From assembly GCA_018432315.1 (NCBI GenBank), contig JAHDLB010000012.1:177403-241402 (forward strand): 64,000 bases of DNA, read 5' to 3'. Under the pieces are notes generated by a model. It saw only the letters and a program-made list of their open reading frames with translations, did not search any database and was not told the DNA's origin. Positions 34,079 through 42,611 of this stretch are shown in pieces. Position 1 is the first letter of the stretch. Each line of letters begins with the position of its first letter. This DNA comes from Anaerolineae bacterium. GTDB taxonomy: Bacteria > Chloroflexota > Anaerolineae > Aggregatilineales > Aggregatilineaceae. A program made the position numbers and the translations under genes.

Positions 34079-34594
34079 TTGCTAACCAACCGGGACAAAT
34101 TCAAGTATGTTGGCGACAACGTGATCATCTACGAAATGGCCAAACTGATCAAGGAAGAGGTCATCGAGATTGGCGAGGGCACCGAGATCGACGATTTCAC
34201 CTTCATCTACGGCGGGCAAGGGATCAAATTCGGGCGCTACAACCACATCTGCTCGTTCGTATCGATTATCGGCGGCGGCGAACTGATCACCGGGGACTAC
34301 GTGGGCATGGCCGCAGGCTGCCGGATCATGACCGGGACGCACAACCACGCCAACGGCAAGCGCATGATCTCGCGCGTGCCTGACGAACAGCAGGAGATCA
34401 TCATTGGCCGGATCGTGCTCGAGCGGGATGTGTTCATCGGCAGCAATGCGATCGTCTACCCCAACGTGACGATCGGCGAGGGCGCGATCATCGGCGCGGG
34501 CAGCCTGGTCAACCGCGACGTCGAGCCGTGGACGATCAACATCGGCTACCCGATCCGGCGCGTGGGCGAGCGGCCTCGCGTCGAATATGACTGA
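34079..34594 (+). CDS. Hexapeptide-repeat acyltransferase (LbH family)
   Basis: 171 residues with left-handed beta-helix hexad repeats: IGEGTEIDDFTFIYGG, GELITGDYVGMAAGCRIM, IVLERDVFIGSNAIVYPNV and IGEGAIIGAGSLVNRDV. The active-site loop has THNHANGKR with the catalytic His. Typical of O- or N-acetyltransferases that modify nucleotide sugars or polysaccharides (WbbJ/Vat/PglD-like core) using acetyl-CoA. I place the start at TTG 34079, since AAAGGAA lies 7 nt upstream; TTG at 34058 is the alternative. A TATAAT at 34017-34022 may be its -10. It stands convergent to the exopolysaccharide operon and may serve it. Confidence 0.85.
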   Translation: MLTNRDKFKYVGDNVIIYEMAKLIKEEVIEIGEGTEIDDFTFIYGGQGIKFGRYNHICSFVSIIGGGELITGDYVGMAAGCRIMTGTHNHANGKRMISRVPDEQQEIIIGRIVLERDVFIGSNAIVYPNVTIGEGAIIGAGSLVNRDVEPWTINIGYPIRRVGERPRVEYD

Positions 34595-34612
34595 CACCCC
34601 TCCAAACAAAAC

Positions 34613-34638
34613 GAGGCCCAGGGAGCATCCTGGGCCTC
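34613..34638. terminator. Bidirectional terminator between acyltransferase and exopolysaccharide operon
   Basis: GAGGCCCAGG / CCTGGGCCTC perfect 10-bp stem with 6-nt loop, 18 nt after the acyltransferase stop. On the minus strand it is followed by GTTTTGTTT, so it is the better terminator for the BY-kinase end of the long polysaccharide operon. Confidence 0.7.
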
Positions 34639-34667
34639 ATCGCGTACGCTGCCGGTGAGCAGCGTTT

Positions 34668-36389
34668 TTATTGTTCCTGCTCGTGTTCCTCAACCGCGAT
34701 CCGCTGGCGGTCGGCGGGGGTCAGCTCGAGATTGCCGTTCTGGCGCAGCGGATTCGTCGGGATGGTGTAGCCCGAGCTGTAATACATACGGTATTCTGCG
34801 CCCAGGTCGCGCGGCTTGACGTAGTTGAGCACGACGCCGCGCAGATCGACCTCGAACTGCCGGAGCTGCTCCAGCGTTTCCTGCGCGATCTTGCGGCGCG
34901 TCTTGCCCGCGCGGATCACCAGCACGATCGGCGCCCCGGTCGTCGCGGCGAGGACCGCTGCATCGGACATCGCCAGCGCCGGCGGCGTGTCGAACAGGAT
35001 CACGTCGACGTCGTCCGCATTCTGGAAGACCTGCACCCAGCGCTGCATGGCGATCGAGCCCAGCGTTTCGGCTGGCTTGTGCGGGATCTCGCCGCTAGTC
35101 AGCACGCGCAGCCCCTTGACCGGCTCCTGCACGCACTCGTTGAAATCCTGGAGCATTTCGAGCCGGTTCTCGTAATCGCCCAGCACGGGCGGCTCAACCG
35201 TCAGCAGCGCGGTCAGGCCGAGATCATTGTGCAGGCCGAATATCTGGTGCTGCTTGGGCTGGCGCAGGTCGCAGTCGATGAGCAGCACGTTCAGGTCGGC
35301 CATCGCCATAGCCACGGCCAGGTTCGCGATGGTCAGGCTCTTGCCCTCGCGAAGCCCGGAACTGGTGAAGACATATGACTTACTGGCGTGACGGCTGGCC
35401 GCGAACAGCAGCTTCGAGCGCAGCGACAGATATCGCTCGGCCACCGGATCGCGCGGGTTGTCGAGCGTGACCAGCCGCGAATGATAGCCCATGCGGCGCG
35501 AGCCGAACCGGGGAATGCTCGCCAGGACGGGCATAGCCAGCACCTCGGTTACCTCTTCGGGCAGCCGGATCACGTCGTCGAGCACTTCCCACAACATCGC
35601 CAACCCTGCCGCGCCCACCAGGCCCACAATCACGCCAAACACGGTGAGCGTGATCGGGCTGGTGCCGCTGGGCTGGGTCGGCACGCGGGCCAGCTCGATG
35701 ATCTCCAGCGAATTCGAGCGTTCCTGCAGATCCGAGACGATGGCGAAGAACTGCGCTTGATTGGCTGTGGCGAGGTTGATCTGCTCGATCAGCCCGCTCT
35801 TTTGGGTCAGAAGCTGCTGGCGAACACCCTCGTCGATCACCACGTCGGCCTCCAACTGCCGGTCAATCGCGGCGACCTGGGCGTTGAGCTTTTCGAGCTG
35901 GTCGCTCAAGCGGGCGATGACCGCGTTGGCCTGATCGAGCTGGTTTTGCTGTTCCGGCGTCAGGTTGCTCGGGCTGTTGAGAATCAACTGGCGCGCGATC
36001 TCATTCGCCAGCACCGCCGCCATCACCGGGTCGTCATACGTCACGCTCATGCGCAGGAGCGACGTGTTGGTGACGACCTGGGTCATGACCATCGTCTGCA
36101 ATTCTTCGGGCGGCACGGTGGCGTTGGTGTTGTCGACCGCCGCTTTCAGAATGTCGTAGGTCTTGGCAAGGATGGCGTAGGTCTGCGCCAGCTCGACGCC
36201 GGTCCGGATTTCGGTCGCGTTGGGATTGGGCGACTGGATGTAACCGCCAACCGAGATCATCACGCTGGCGGTATACATCCGCTTCTGGCTCACACCGTAG
36301 GCGTAGGCAGCGCCGCCCATCAGGACCGCGACCAGCAGGATCAGCCAGACCCGCTTCCGCAGAATGCGAAGATATTCGCTCAGTTCCAT
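34668..36389 (-). CDS. Polysaccharide co-polymerase / BY-kinase (Wzc-like, Wzz domain plus tyrosine kinase)
   Basis: 573 residues in one polypeptide. Wzz domain: ELSEYLRILRKRVWLILLVA with TM1 (~14-32), long extracytoplasmic coiled coil (~130-225), and a Pro-rich stretch before TM2 (LTVFGVIVGLVGAAGLAML). The cytoplasmic BY-kinase has Walker A GLREGKSLTIANLAVA, Walker A' LLIDCDLRQPK and Walker B VILFDTPPAL. A C-terminal Tyr cluster EYRMYYSSGY is the probable autophosphorylation tail, though only four Tyr. The usual PGEGK of Walker A reads LREGK and the usual DADLRRP reads DCDLRQP. It sets chain length and polymer export. Last gene of the polysaccharide operon. Confidence 0.92.
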   Translation of the reverse strand: MELSEYLRILRKRVWLILLVAVLMGGAAYAYGVSQKRMYTASVMISVGGYIQSPNPNATEIRTGVELAQTYAILAKTYDILKAAVDNTNATVPPEELQTMVMTQVVTNTSLLRMSVTYDDPVMAAVLANEIARQLILNSPSNLTPEQQNQLDQANAVIARLSDQLEKLNAQVAAIDRQLEADVVIDEGVRQQLLTQKSGLIEQINLATANQAQFFAIVSDLQERSNSLEIIELARVPTQPSGTSPITLTVFGVIVGLVGAAGLAMLWEVLDDVIRLPEEVTEVLAMPVLASIPRFGSRRMGYHSRLVTLDNPRDPVAERYLSLRSKLLFAASRHASKSYVFTSSGLREGKSLTIANLAVAMAMADLNVLLIDCDLRQPKQHQIFGLHNDLGLTALLTVEPPVLGDYENRLEMLQDFNECVQEPVKGLRVLTSGEIPHKPAETLGSIAMQRWVQVFQNADDVDVILFDTPPALAMSDAAVLAATTGAPIVLVIRAGKTRRKIAQETLEQLRQFEVDLRGVVLNYVKPRDLGAEYRMYYSSGYTIPTNPLRQNGNLELTPADRQRIAVEEHEQEQ

Positions 36390-36419
36390 AAAAGGGCCCT
36401 ACTTTCGACTGTCGATTCC

Positions 36420-37550
36420 TCAAACGGGACTGGCAACGGACAGAAACTCCGCCACGCCTTCGCGCAACTGCTGGCACACGTAGTCGGTCTGCTCTTCGGT
36501 CATCACACTCGAAAACGGCAGCGCCAGGAACGTGTCGCCCGCGTGCTCGGTGTGGGGCAAGTCGCCACGCTTCCATCCCATCTGCTGATACAGCGGCTGG
36601 AGGTGGATCGGCGTGAAATAGGCTCGTGACGGAACGTTCCGCTCATTCAGGAAGTGCATCATGGCGTCGCGGTCGATCTCGTCATCGAAGCGAACCACGT
36701 ATACGAACCAGCTCATCCGCGTCGTCGTGTCGGCGATGTAGGGCTTGTGCACGCCGGGGATCTGGTCGATACGCTCGTTGTACCACTGCGCGACCTGGGC
36801 CCGCTTAGCCAGGATTTCCTCGATCCGCTGAACCTGGACCAGGCCGAGCGCAGCACTCATTTCATCCATACGATAATTGTACCCTAAACGCGTGTGATTC
36901 AACCACGCATCGAACACGTCACGCCCCTGATTGCGCAGGCTGCGGAACAACATGTCCCACTCGTCGTTGTCGGTGACGATCATGCCGCCTTCGCCGGTCG
37001 TCATCTGCTTGTTGGGATAGAAGGCGAACACCGCCGCATCGGACATCGTCCCGGCGCGGCGCCCCTTGTACTCCGCGCCAATCGCCTCGCAGGCGTCCTC
37101 GATCACGTACAGGTTATGGCGGCGCGCGATCTCCAGAATGGGATCCATGTCCGGAGGCTGGCCGAACGCGTGCACGGCGATGATCGCTTTGGTGCGCTCG
37201 GTGATCGCAGCCTCGATCAGGTTCGGATCAATGTTCCCGGTCAGCGGATCGATGTCGACGAACACGGGGGTGGCACGCTCGTACAGCACGCAGTTGGCCG
37301 AGGCAATGAAGCTGAACGACGGCGTGATGACCTCATCGCCGGGCTGGACGCCCGCCGTGATCATCGCCAGGTGCAGCCCGCTGGTCCCCGAGTTGACCGC
37401 GATGCTATGCTTGCTTCCGGTGTAGGCGGAGAAAGCACCCTCGAACTGATCCATCTTGGGCCCCAGGGCGAGCCACTGCGTCGTGAGCACTTCGTTCACC
37501 GCATCGATCTCAGCCTGGGTGATATCGGGGGAAGACATTGGAATCCGCAT
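36420..37550 (-). CDS. DegT/DnrJ/EryC1/StrS-family aminotransferase
   Basis: 376-residue PLP enzyme that aminates a nucleotide 4-keto-sugar. PLP marks: NSGTSGLHLAM (phosphate site), VIEDACEAIGAEYKGR (Asp pairing the pyridine N) and FAFYPNKQMTTGEGG with the Schiff-base Lys. N-terminal PMSSPDITQAEIDAVNEVL and QRIEEILAKRAQVAQWYNER are typical of PglE/perosamine-synthase-like proteins. In this locus it fits after the PglF-like dehydratase, giving a UDP-4-amino-sugar that the nearby acyltransferase could acetylate. The sugar identity is inference. Confidence 0.93.
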   Translation of the reverse strand: MRIPMSSPDITQAEIDAVNEVLTTQWLALGPKMDQFEGAFSAYTGSKHSIAVNSGTSGLHLAMITAGVQPGDEVITPSFSFIASANCVLYERATPVFVDIDPLTGNIDPNLIEAAITERTKAIIAVHAFGQPPDMDPILEIARRHNLYVIEDACEAIGAEYKGRRAGTMSDAAVFAFYPNKQMTTGEGGMIVTDNDEWDMLFRSLRNQGRDVFDAWLNHTRLGYNYRMDEMSAALGLVQVQRIEEILAKRAQVAQWYNERIDQIPGVHKPYIADTTTRMSWFVYVVRFDDEIDRDAMMHFLNERNVPSRAYFTPIHLQPLYQQMGWKRGDLPHTEHAGDTFLALPFSSVMTEEQTDYVCQQLREGVAEFLSVASPV

Positions 37551-37605
37551 TGAACTATCTCCTATGTTAATTGTTGCGACCTACACGATCCGGTTACTGG
37601 GTGTC

Positions 37606-38442
37606 TTAGCGTTGACTGGCCGCCGGAACGCCGGCGCTTTCCCCCTGCTCGGGGCTGCCGCGGAAGAAGTCGGCGGTCGCGTGGCCGGGCTGGCTGATGC
37701 CGTCCCGGCGGAGCACCTGCCACACCGTCAGGAACAGGATCTTGATGTCCAACCAAAGCGACTGGTGGTCGACGTACCATACGTCGTGCTCGAACTTCTT
37801 CTCCCACGAGATCGCGTTGCGCCCGTTGATCTGGGCCCAGCCGGTGATGCCGGGCCGGACGTTGTGGCGGCGCATCTGCTGCGACGTGTAGAGGGGCAGG
37901 TATTGCACCAGCAGCGGGCGCGGACCCACCAGGCTCATCTCGCCGCGCAGCACGTTGAACAACTCCGGAAGCTCGTCCAGGCTGGACCGGCGCAGGAAAT
38001 GCCCCAGCCGCGTGATCCGCTCGGCATCCGGCAGCAGGTTGCCATCAGCATCCCGCTTGTCGGTCATGGAGCGGAACTTGACCAGTTTGAACGGCCTGCC
38101 CGCCTTGCCGGCCCGCACATGCGTGAAGAACACCGGGCGCCCCATCGTCAGGACGATAGCGGCAGCGATCGCGATCAGGACCGGCGCCAGCACCAACAGC
38201 CCGAAGGCCGCCAGCACGATGTCGAACAGGCGCTTGAGCCGGTACTCGCGCCGCACGATGAGCCGGCTGTCCGTCACCCGGAAGCGCATCGCGGGCAGCC
38301 AGCGCGGCTGGCGGGCGAGCGACGGCACTTCCATCGTCTGGTAGAGGACGATCGCCACACTCGCCACAATCGACGTCAACAGGGCCATCCGGACCGGCTT
38401 GCTCAGGCGCGAGGATGCGTGTTGTTGGGTCTTCTGAGTCAT
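37606..38442 (-). CDS. Initiating sugar-1-phosphate transferase (bacterial sugar transferase, WcaJ/PglC type)
   Basis: 278 residues. It loads the first sugar phosphate on undecaprenyl phosphate at the inner face of the membrane. Family marks: KRLFDIVLAAFGLLVLAPVL (membrane hairpin), HVRAGKAGRPFKLVKFRSM (basic motif and KFRSM), LRRSSLDELPELFNVLRGEM (SLDELPQ-like), SLVGPRPL and RPGITGWAQINGRNAISWEK. One additional N-terminal helix only (MALLTSIVASVAIVLYQ), so it is a short WcaJ form. Start fixed at 38442 by GGGGAGG 6 nt upstream. Ends 55 bp ahead of the aminotransferase gene. Confidence 0.93.
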   Translation of the reverse strand: MTQKTQQHASSRLSKPVRMALLTSIVASVAIVLYQTMEVPSLARQPRWLPAMRFRVTDSRLIVRREYRLKRLFDIVLAAFGLLVLAPVLIAIAAAIVLTMGRPVFFTHVRAGKAGRPFKLVKFRSMTDKRDADGNLLPDAERITRLGHFLRRSSLDELPELFNVLRGEMSLVGPRPLLVQYLPLYTSQQMRRHNVRPGITGWAQINGRNAISWEKKFEHDVWYVDHQSLWLDIKILFLTVWQVLRRDGISQPGHATADFFRGSPEQGESAGVPAASQR

Positions 38443-38491
38443 GATGAACCTCCCCGCGGATCGGCACCGCCGATAGTTGAATACCGTAATC

Positions 38492-38520
38492 AATATGGTT
38501 ATATCGCAAGAGTGTTTCAA
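38492..38520 (-). promoter_or_regulatory. Possible internal promoter before the sugar transferase gene
   Basis: Minus strand TTGAAA (38515-38520), 17-bp spacer, CATATT (38492-38497). It lies in the 236-bp AT-richer gap 38443-38678, which holds no gene and also has T-rich tracts near 38535-38555. Only 4/6 match at -10. Confidence 0.3.
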
Positions 38521-38678
38521 ACCTAGTCATAAACTCGAAAAAAGATGTAAAAAAACGGGCGAAACGGGGAAATGGCAGGCTGTGACAGCCGGACGCGCAC
38601 CCGTAGGGATGATGTGCGATACGGCGAGGATGCTCAGATGGCGGAAGCCGTGGCGAGCCGCGCGGCTCACCGGCGCGA

Positions 38679-39872
38679 TCAACGCGCGCTCAGCCACTGC
38701 TCCGTTTGCTCTCTCACGTAGCCATAAAACGCCTTGCGGCGCTGGCGGAGCACCGAGTCGTGATACTCGCGCGCCTTCGCCAGATTCCGCGCGGACATCG
38801 CCGCTTGCCGGACGGGATTCTGCGCCACATCCACGATCCGGTCCGCCAGCGCGGGCGCGTCTCCTGGCCGGACTATGTCTTCGGGCGCCAGCAGTTCGGG
38901 GATGCCGCCGACGTGCGTCCCGATGCACGGCAGGGCGCGGGCCATCGCCTCGACCATCGCGCGCGGAAGCCCTTCGACCTGCGACGGCAGCACGAACAGG
39001 TCGGCCTGGTCCAGCTTTTCGCGCACTGCGCCGCCGCCGGGCACCTCGCCCGTGAACGTCACGTGCCCGTTGAGGCCCAGGCGCGCCGCCTGCGCTTCGA
39101 GCTGGGGCCGGTACTTGCCGTCGCCGACCATCACGAGGCGCACATCGAGCCCCCGGCTGACGCACTGCCCCACCGCGTCGATCAGTACGTCCGGCGCCTT
39201 GTAGAGCTGGGCCAGCGAACCGACGAACACCAGCGTGAACGGTCCGTCGCCGCTGCGCTCGGGGCGCGCCTCGCTGACGAACGCCTCGTCGCCAAGCTCG
39301 ATGCTCGAATAGCCGGTAGTGAAAGCGCCGGCAGCCGCCGGGTAGCGCTGCTGGAGCGAATACTGGGTCACGTACGCGACCGCCGTCGCGTTCGCAACCT
39401 GGCGGCGCAGGTGCCACGGAAAATACCAGCGGAAGAAACGCCTCAGCGGGTGCCGGACGGCCTTCGGCGCAAAGACGTCATACGGATCGGTGACCACTTC
39501 GACGCCATACGGGTGCCCGCGGTCGCGCGCACCCCACGCCAGCGAGCCGATCGAACACGGCAGGCGAAAGTGAATCGCCTCGGCGCGCGTGACCACCTCC
39601 CGGATCGCCTGGACGATGCTGCGGCGCGTCTTCACGTACTGCCACGGCCCCTCGTAATAGGGCAGCGGCACGGGAGTCACGCCTGGGCCGGACGACACCG
39701 CCCAGCCCTCGGGCACGCTGGCGACCGGCTTGGCCCGCACCATCAACTGGACTTCGTCGTACACATCCAGGTAGCGCGACCAAAACCGGTGCGTCAGCGA
39801 GGCGCTTGGCGTGCATAATATGCCGTCCGGCGCGATGGCAAAGCGAGCGCTGGCAGTCACAAGAACGCGCAT
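38679..39872 (-). CDS. Glycosyltransferase family 4
   Basis: 397-residue GT-B glycosyltransferase. Marks: FTLVFVGSLAQLYKAPDVLI (start of the C-terminal lobe), VRLVMVGDGKYRPQLEAQA, GHVTFTGEVPGGGAVREKLD and ADLFVLPSQVEGLPRAMVEA (E-x7-E nucleotide-sugar site). N-terminal lobe starts MRVLVTASARFAIAPDG. It adds a sugar to the lipid-linked repeat unit on the cytoplasmic face. 13 bp after the preceding GT4 gene. Donor and acceptor unknown. Confidence 0.92.
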   Translation of the reverse strand: MRVLVTASARFAIAPDGILCTPSASLTHRFWSRYLDVYDEVQLMVRAKPVASVPEGWAVSSGPGVTPVPLPYYEGPWQYVKTRRSIVQAIREVVTRAEAIHFRLPCSIGSLAWGARDRGHPYGVEVVTDPYDVFAPKAVRHPLRRFFRWYFPWHLRRQVANATAVAYVTQYSLQQRYPAAAGAFTTGYSSIELGDEAFVSEARPERSGDGPFTLVFVGSLAQLYKAPDVLIDAVGQCVSRGLDVRLVMVGDGKYRPQLEAQAARLGLNGHVTFTGEVPGGGAVREKLDQADLFVLPSQVEGLPRAMVEAMARALPCIGTHVGGIPELLAPEDIVRPGDAPALADRIVDVAQNPVRQAAMSARNLAKAREYHDSVLRQRRKAFYGYVREQTEQWLSAR

Positions 39873-39885
39873 CGGCAGCCGCCCC

Positions 39886-41019
39886 CTAGTTCACGCACAA
39901 CTGGTACAAGTCGCGCAGGCGGCGCGCGCTGGCATCCAGCGAATACGCCACCTCGACGCGCCGGCGCCCGGCCTCGCCCATCTGCCGGGCATACTCCGGC
40001 TCGGCGATCAGGCGCGTCACCGAGCGAACCATGCCGTCCAAGTCCTGCACATCGTGCAGCAGCGCCGTCTGCCCATCGACCACGGCCTCGGTGAGGCCGG
40101 GCACGCGCGACGCGACGACCGGTAGGGCTGCCGCGTTCGCTTCCAGCGCCGCCAACCCGAAGCCCTCGAAAAACGAGGGGAACAAAAACACGTCGCTCAG
40201 GCCCATCAGGCGGGGGACGTCATCGCGCAGCCCCAGCAGCCGGACCTGGTCGGCGATGCCCCGCTCGGCGATGGACTGCTCCACCGCCGGGCGCAGCGGC
40301 CCGTCGCCGACCAGCACCAGCCGCGCCGCCGGGACCTGCGCCAACACGCGCTCGAACACGTCCAGCAGACCGCCGTGATTCTTCTGGGGATTGAAACGCC
40401 CCACGTGCAGGATCACGGCAGCGTCGGCGGGCCAGCCGTGCTCGGCGCGGAAGGCCGCGCGCGCCTCCGCATCGGGCAGCGACGGCACCTGCACCCCGTA
40501 GTACAGCAGGTGATAATTGGCGCGCTCGCGGTAATCCGGCGCGACGTTCGCCAGCACCGCGTCCGAGCACCCGGTCACCATGTCCGACTGGCGCAGCGCA
40601 TACCCCACGCTCACGCGCTGGTACACGTCCCGAAGCTGCCGCAAACCGGCGGCCCGCGTCCAGGTTTGCGCCGAAAACCGGGTGTTGTGATACGACGTGA
40701 TCACCGGCACGCCGGCGCGCCGGGCCACCCACACCGGAAAGCCGCTGTACGTCTCCATGTGGTTGTGCACCACGTCGTACTGGCCGTCGGCCAGGATCTG
40801 CCGCAGGCGCTGCCCAAACCGGACGTGATCCGGGCCCAGCGGGCAGTGGTGGACGGTGGCGCCCTGGGCGCGCGCTTCGCCGGCCAGGGTGCCCACTTCG
40901 GCCCCTTTGCAGCAGAAATCCATCACGACGTCGTTCAAAGGCGCCTGCCCCAGCATGGAGAGCAGCCATTTTTCGATGCCACCCGGCACCAGCCAGGTTA
41001 TCAAGTGCAAAACTTTCAT
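39886..41019 (-). CDS. Glycosyltransferase family 4
   Basis: 377 residues. MKVLHLITWLVPGGIEKWLL is the GT4 N-terminus with the glycine-rich GGIE loop. The C-terminal lobe has ILHVGRFNPQKNHGGLLDVF, ARLVLVGDGPLRPAVEQSIA, VRLLGLRDDVPRLMG and SDVFLFPSFFEGFGLAALEA (E-x7-E). Start at 41019 is favoured because it gives the canonical beginning; longer in-frame sequence upstream overlaps the polymerase gene. Assembles the polysaccharide repeat unit in the cytoplasm. Confidence 0.93.
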   Translation of the reverse strand: MKVLHLITWLVPGGIEKWLLSMLGQAPLNDVVMDFCCKGAEVGTLAGEARAQGATVHHCPLGPDHVRFGQRLRQILADGQYDVVHNHMETYSGFPVWVARRAGVPVITSYHNTRFSAQTWTRAAGLRQLRDVYQRVSVGYALRQSDMVTGCSDAVLANVAPDYRERANYHLLYYGVQVPSLPDAEARAAFRAEHGWPADAAVILHVGRFNPQKNHGGLLDVFERVLAQVPAARLVLVGDGPLRPAVEQSIAERGIADQVRLLGLRDDVPRLMGLSDVFLFPSFFEGFGLAALEANAAALPVVASRVPGLTEAVVDGQTALLHDVQDLDGMVRSVTRLIAEPEYARQMGEAGRRRVEVAYSLDASARRLRDLYQLCVN

Positions 41020-41036
41020 TACGCCTACTCTCGCTA

Positions 41037-42611
41037 TCAGTTCAGGGCGGGTTTGCGCCGCAGCACAGCCGAGTCGATCGCGGACGCGGGCGCCACGAAG
41101 GACTTCTCCGTGATCCGGACGGTCAGCCAGATCACGAACATGGGCACGGCGCCGTTTTTGATCAGGAAGAAGAGAATATTTTCGGAGTCGCTGACCAGCA
41201 GCACGAAGCACAGGTTGACCAGGAACGGCACGAAGAACATCCGGACGTCATACGGCTCCCAGGTGGCGAGCCAGTACCTCACGCGCCCGACGACCAACCC
41301 CAGCACAGAGAACGCCAGCGGCACGAAATACGGGCCGAAGTTCAGCATCGTCTCGCCCGCCAGGCCGTACACGCGCGAGGATACGCGCACGCCGGGCACA
41401 TACGAGCCGCGCCCGTACATCACTTCCGTCCCCTCTTTGACCTTGTGGATCGGGCGATCAGGCCAGATCGACTTGGGGATCAGGATCGCGGCGGCGCCGA
41501 CATACGTGCGCCCCAGCGCATACTGGTAATCGCTGTCGGGACGCAACAGCCGGTAGAGGACGAAGGCTTGCACGTCGGTCCGGCCCAGGTCGCCCAGAAT
41601 GGCCCCTTCCAGCGAGCGCCCCGTCTCCTGTTGCAGCTCCGACGTCGCGCCCGAGCTGGCGAACTCGTTGAACGCGTCCAGCCCACCGGCCTTGTAGAAG
41701 CCGTAGACGTAGATGAACCCCACCAGGAACACGATCCCGATATAGATCAGCCGCTGGGGCACGCGCCGGATCCAGAAATGGATGATGCCCACACCCCAAA
41801 ACAGCCCCCAGATCGTATTGCTGCGGCTGCCGCGCAAGCCGCCGAAAAAGATCTTGAGCACAAAGAACACGAGCAGCACCAGCAGCAGCATGCCCCAGGT
41901 CCGCGCCGAGGGCCGGTTGCGGGCGTAAAAGGCGTAGCCCATCAACGCCAGGATGGGAAAGCTCTCGGAGATCATGAATATCCAGCCCATCCCCTGAAAG
42001 CTCTCGCTCATGGTGCCGTCTTCGACGCCCGTTTCGTACGAGGTGATGTACCCGATGATGCCGCCCATCTGGCGGTAGACCTGCAACTGAAACACCGCCG
42101 TCACCAGCAGGGCGGCTCCCAGCACGATGGGGAAACGCTTTCCCTCGATCCACCACACCGATCGTTGGAGCCCCGGCTTGCCGATACGGAAGATCAGGCT
42201 GCGCGTCAGGCGGTAGACGATCAGGCCCATGAGGTTGAGGCCGGCCATCAGGCCCACCCAGGGACGCCAATCGTCCGGGGGGACGATCCACTGCATCCAC
42301 GAATCCCAATAGACGTGCAGAATTGGCACCAGGAAAAAGAAATGCACGCCAAGCAGGCCCAGAATGCCGACCGGGTCGAAGATGTCCACCCGGCGGCGGA
42401 ACCAATCGACAGCGTCGATCCCGATCAACGTGCCGCCCAGAGTGACCGGGATCATAAACCAGTGAAGGTACTGATCGCTGGTCAGTACCATCACAAACGC
42501 GAGAAGCGTGCAGGCGTGGAACGAAATCAGGGCGCTGCTGACGTCGATTTCCTGGTCCGGCAGGCGAACCAGTTTCGGCACCCTGCTGACGGCTTTCGTC
42601 ATCGAGCGCAT
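41037..42611 (-). CDS. O-antigen/exopolysaccharide polymerase-like membrane protein (Wzy-like)
   Basis: 524 residues with about 12 hydrophobic segments and a long outer loop near the C-terminal third (FLVGFIYVYGFYKAGGLDAF, then the soluble stretch with QQETGRSLEGAILGDLGRTD and YALGRTYVGAAAILIPKSIW). This layout matches oligosaccharide-repeat-unit polymerases of the OrfF/Wzy type. Start at 42611 puts a 13-bp overlap with the upstream flippase-GT gene, in keeping with coupled translation; ATG at 42602 is possible. It would join lipid-linked repeat units outside the membrane. Wzy proteins are poorly conserved, so the call relies on topology and locus. Confidence 0.78.
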   Translation of the reverse strand: MRSMTKAVSRVPKLVRLPDQEIDVSSALISFHACTLLAFVMVLTSDQYLHWFMIPVTLGGTLIGIDAVDWFRRRVDIFDPVGILGLLGVHFFFLVPILHVYWDSWMQWIVPPDDWRPWVGLMAGLNLMGLIVYRLTRSLIFRIGKPGLQRSVWWIEGKRFPIVLGAALLVTAVFQLQVYRQMGGIIGYITSYETGVEDGTMSESFQGMGWIFMISESFPILALMGYAFYARNRPSARTWGMLLLVLLVFFVLKIFFGGLRGSRSNTIWGLFWGVGIIHFWIRRVPQRLIYIGIVFLVGFIYVYGFYKAGGLDAFNEFASSGATSELQQETGRSLEGAILGDLGRTDVQAFVLYRLLRPDSDYQYALGRTYVGAAAILIPKSIWPDRPIHKVKEGTEVMYGRGSYVPGVRVSSRVYGLAGETMLNFGPYFVPLAFSVLGLVVGRVRYWLATWEPYDVRMFFVPFLVNLCFVLLVSDSENILFFLIKNGAVPMFVIWLTVRITEKSFVAPASAIDSAVLRRKPALN

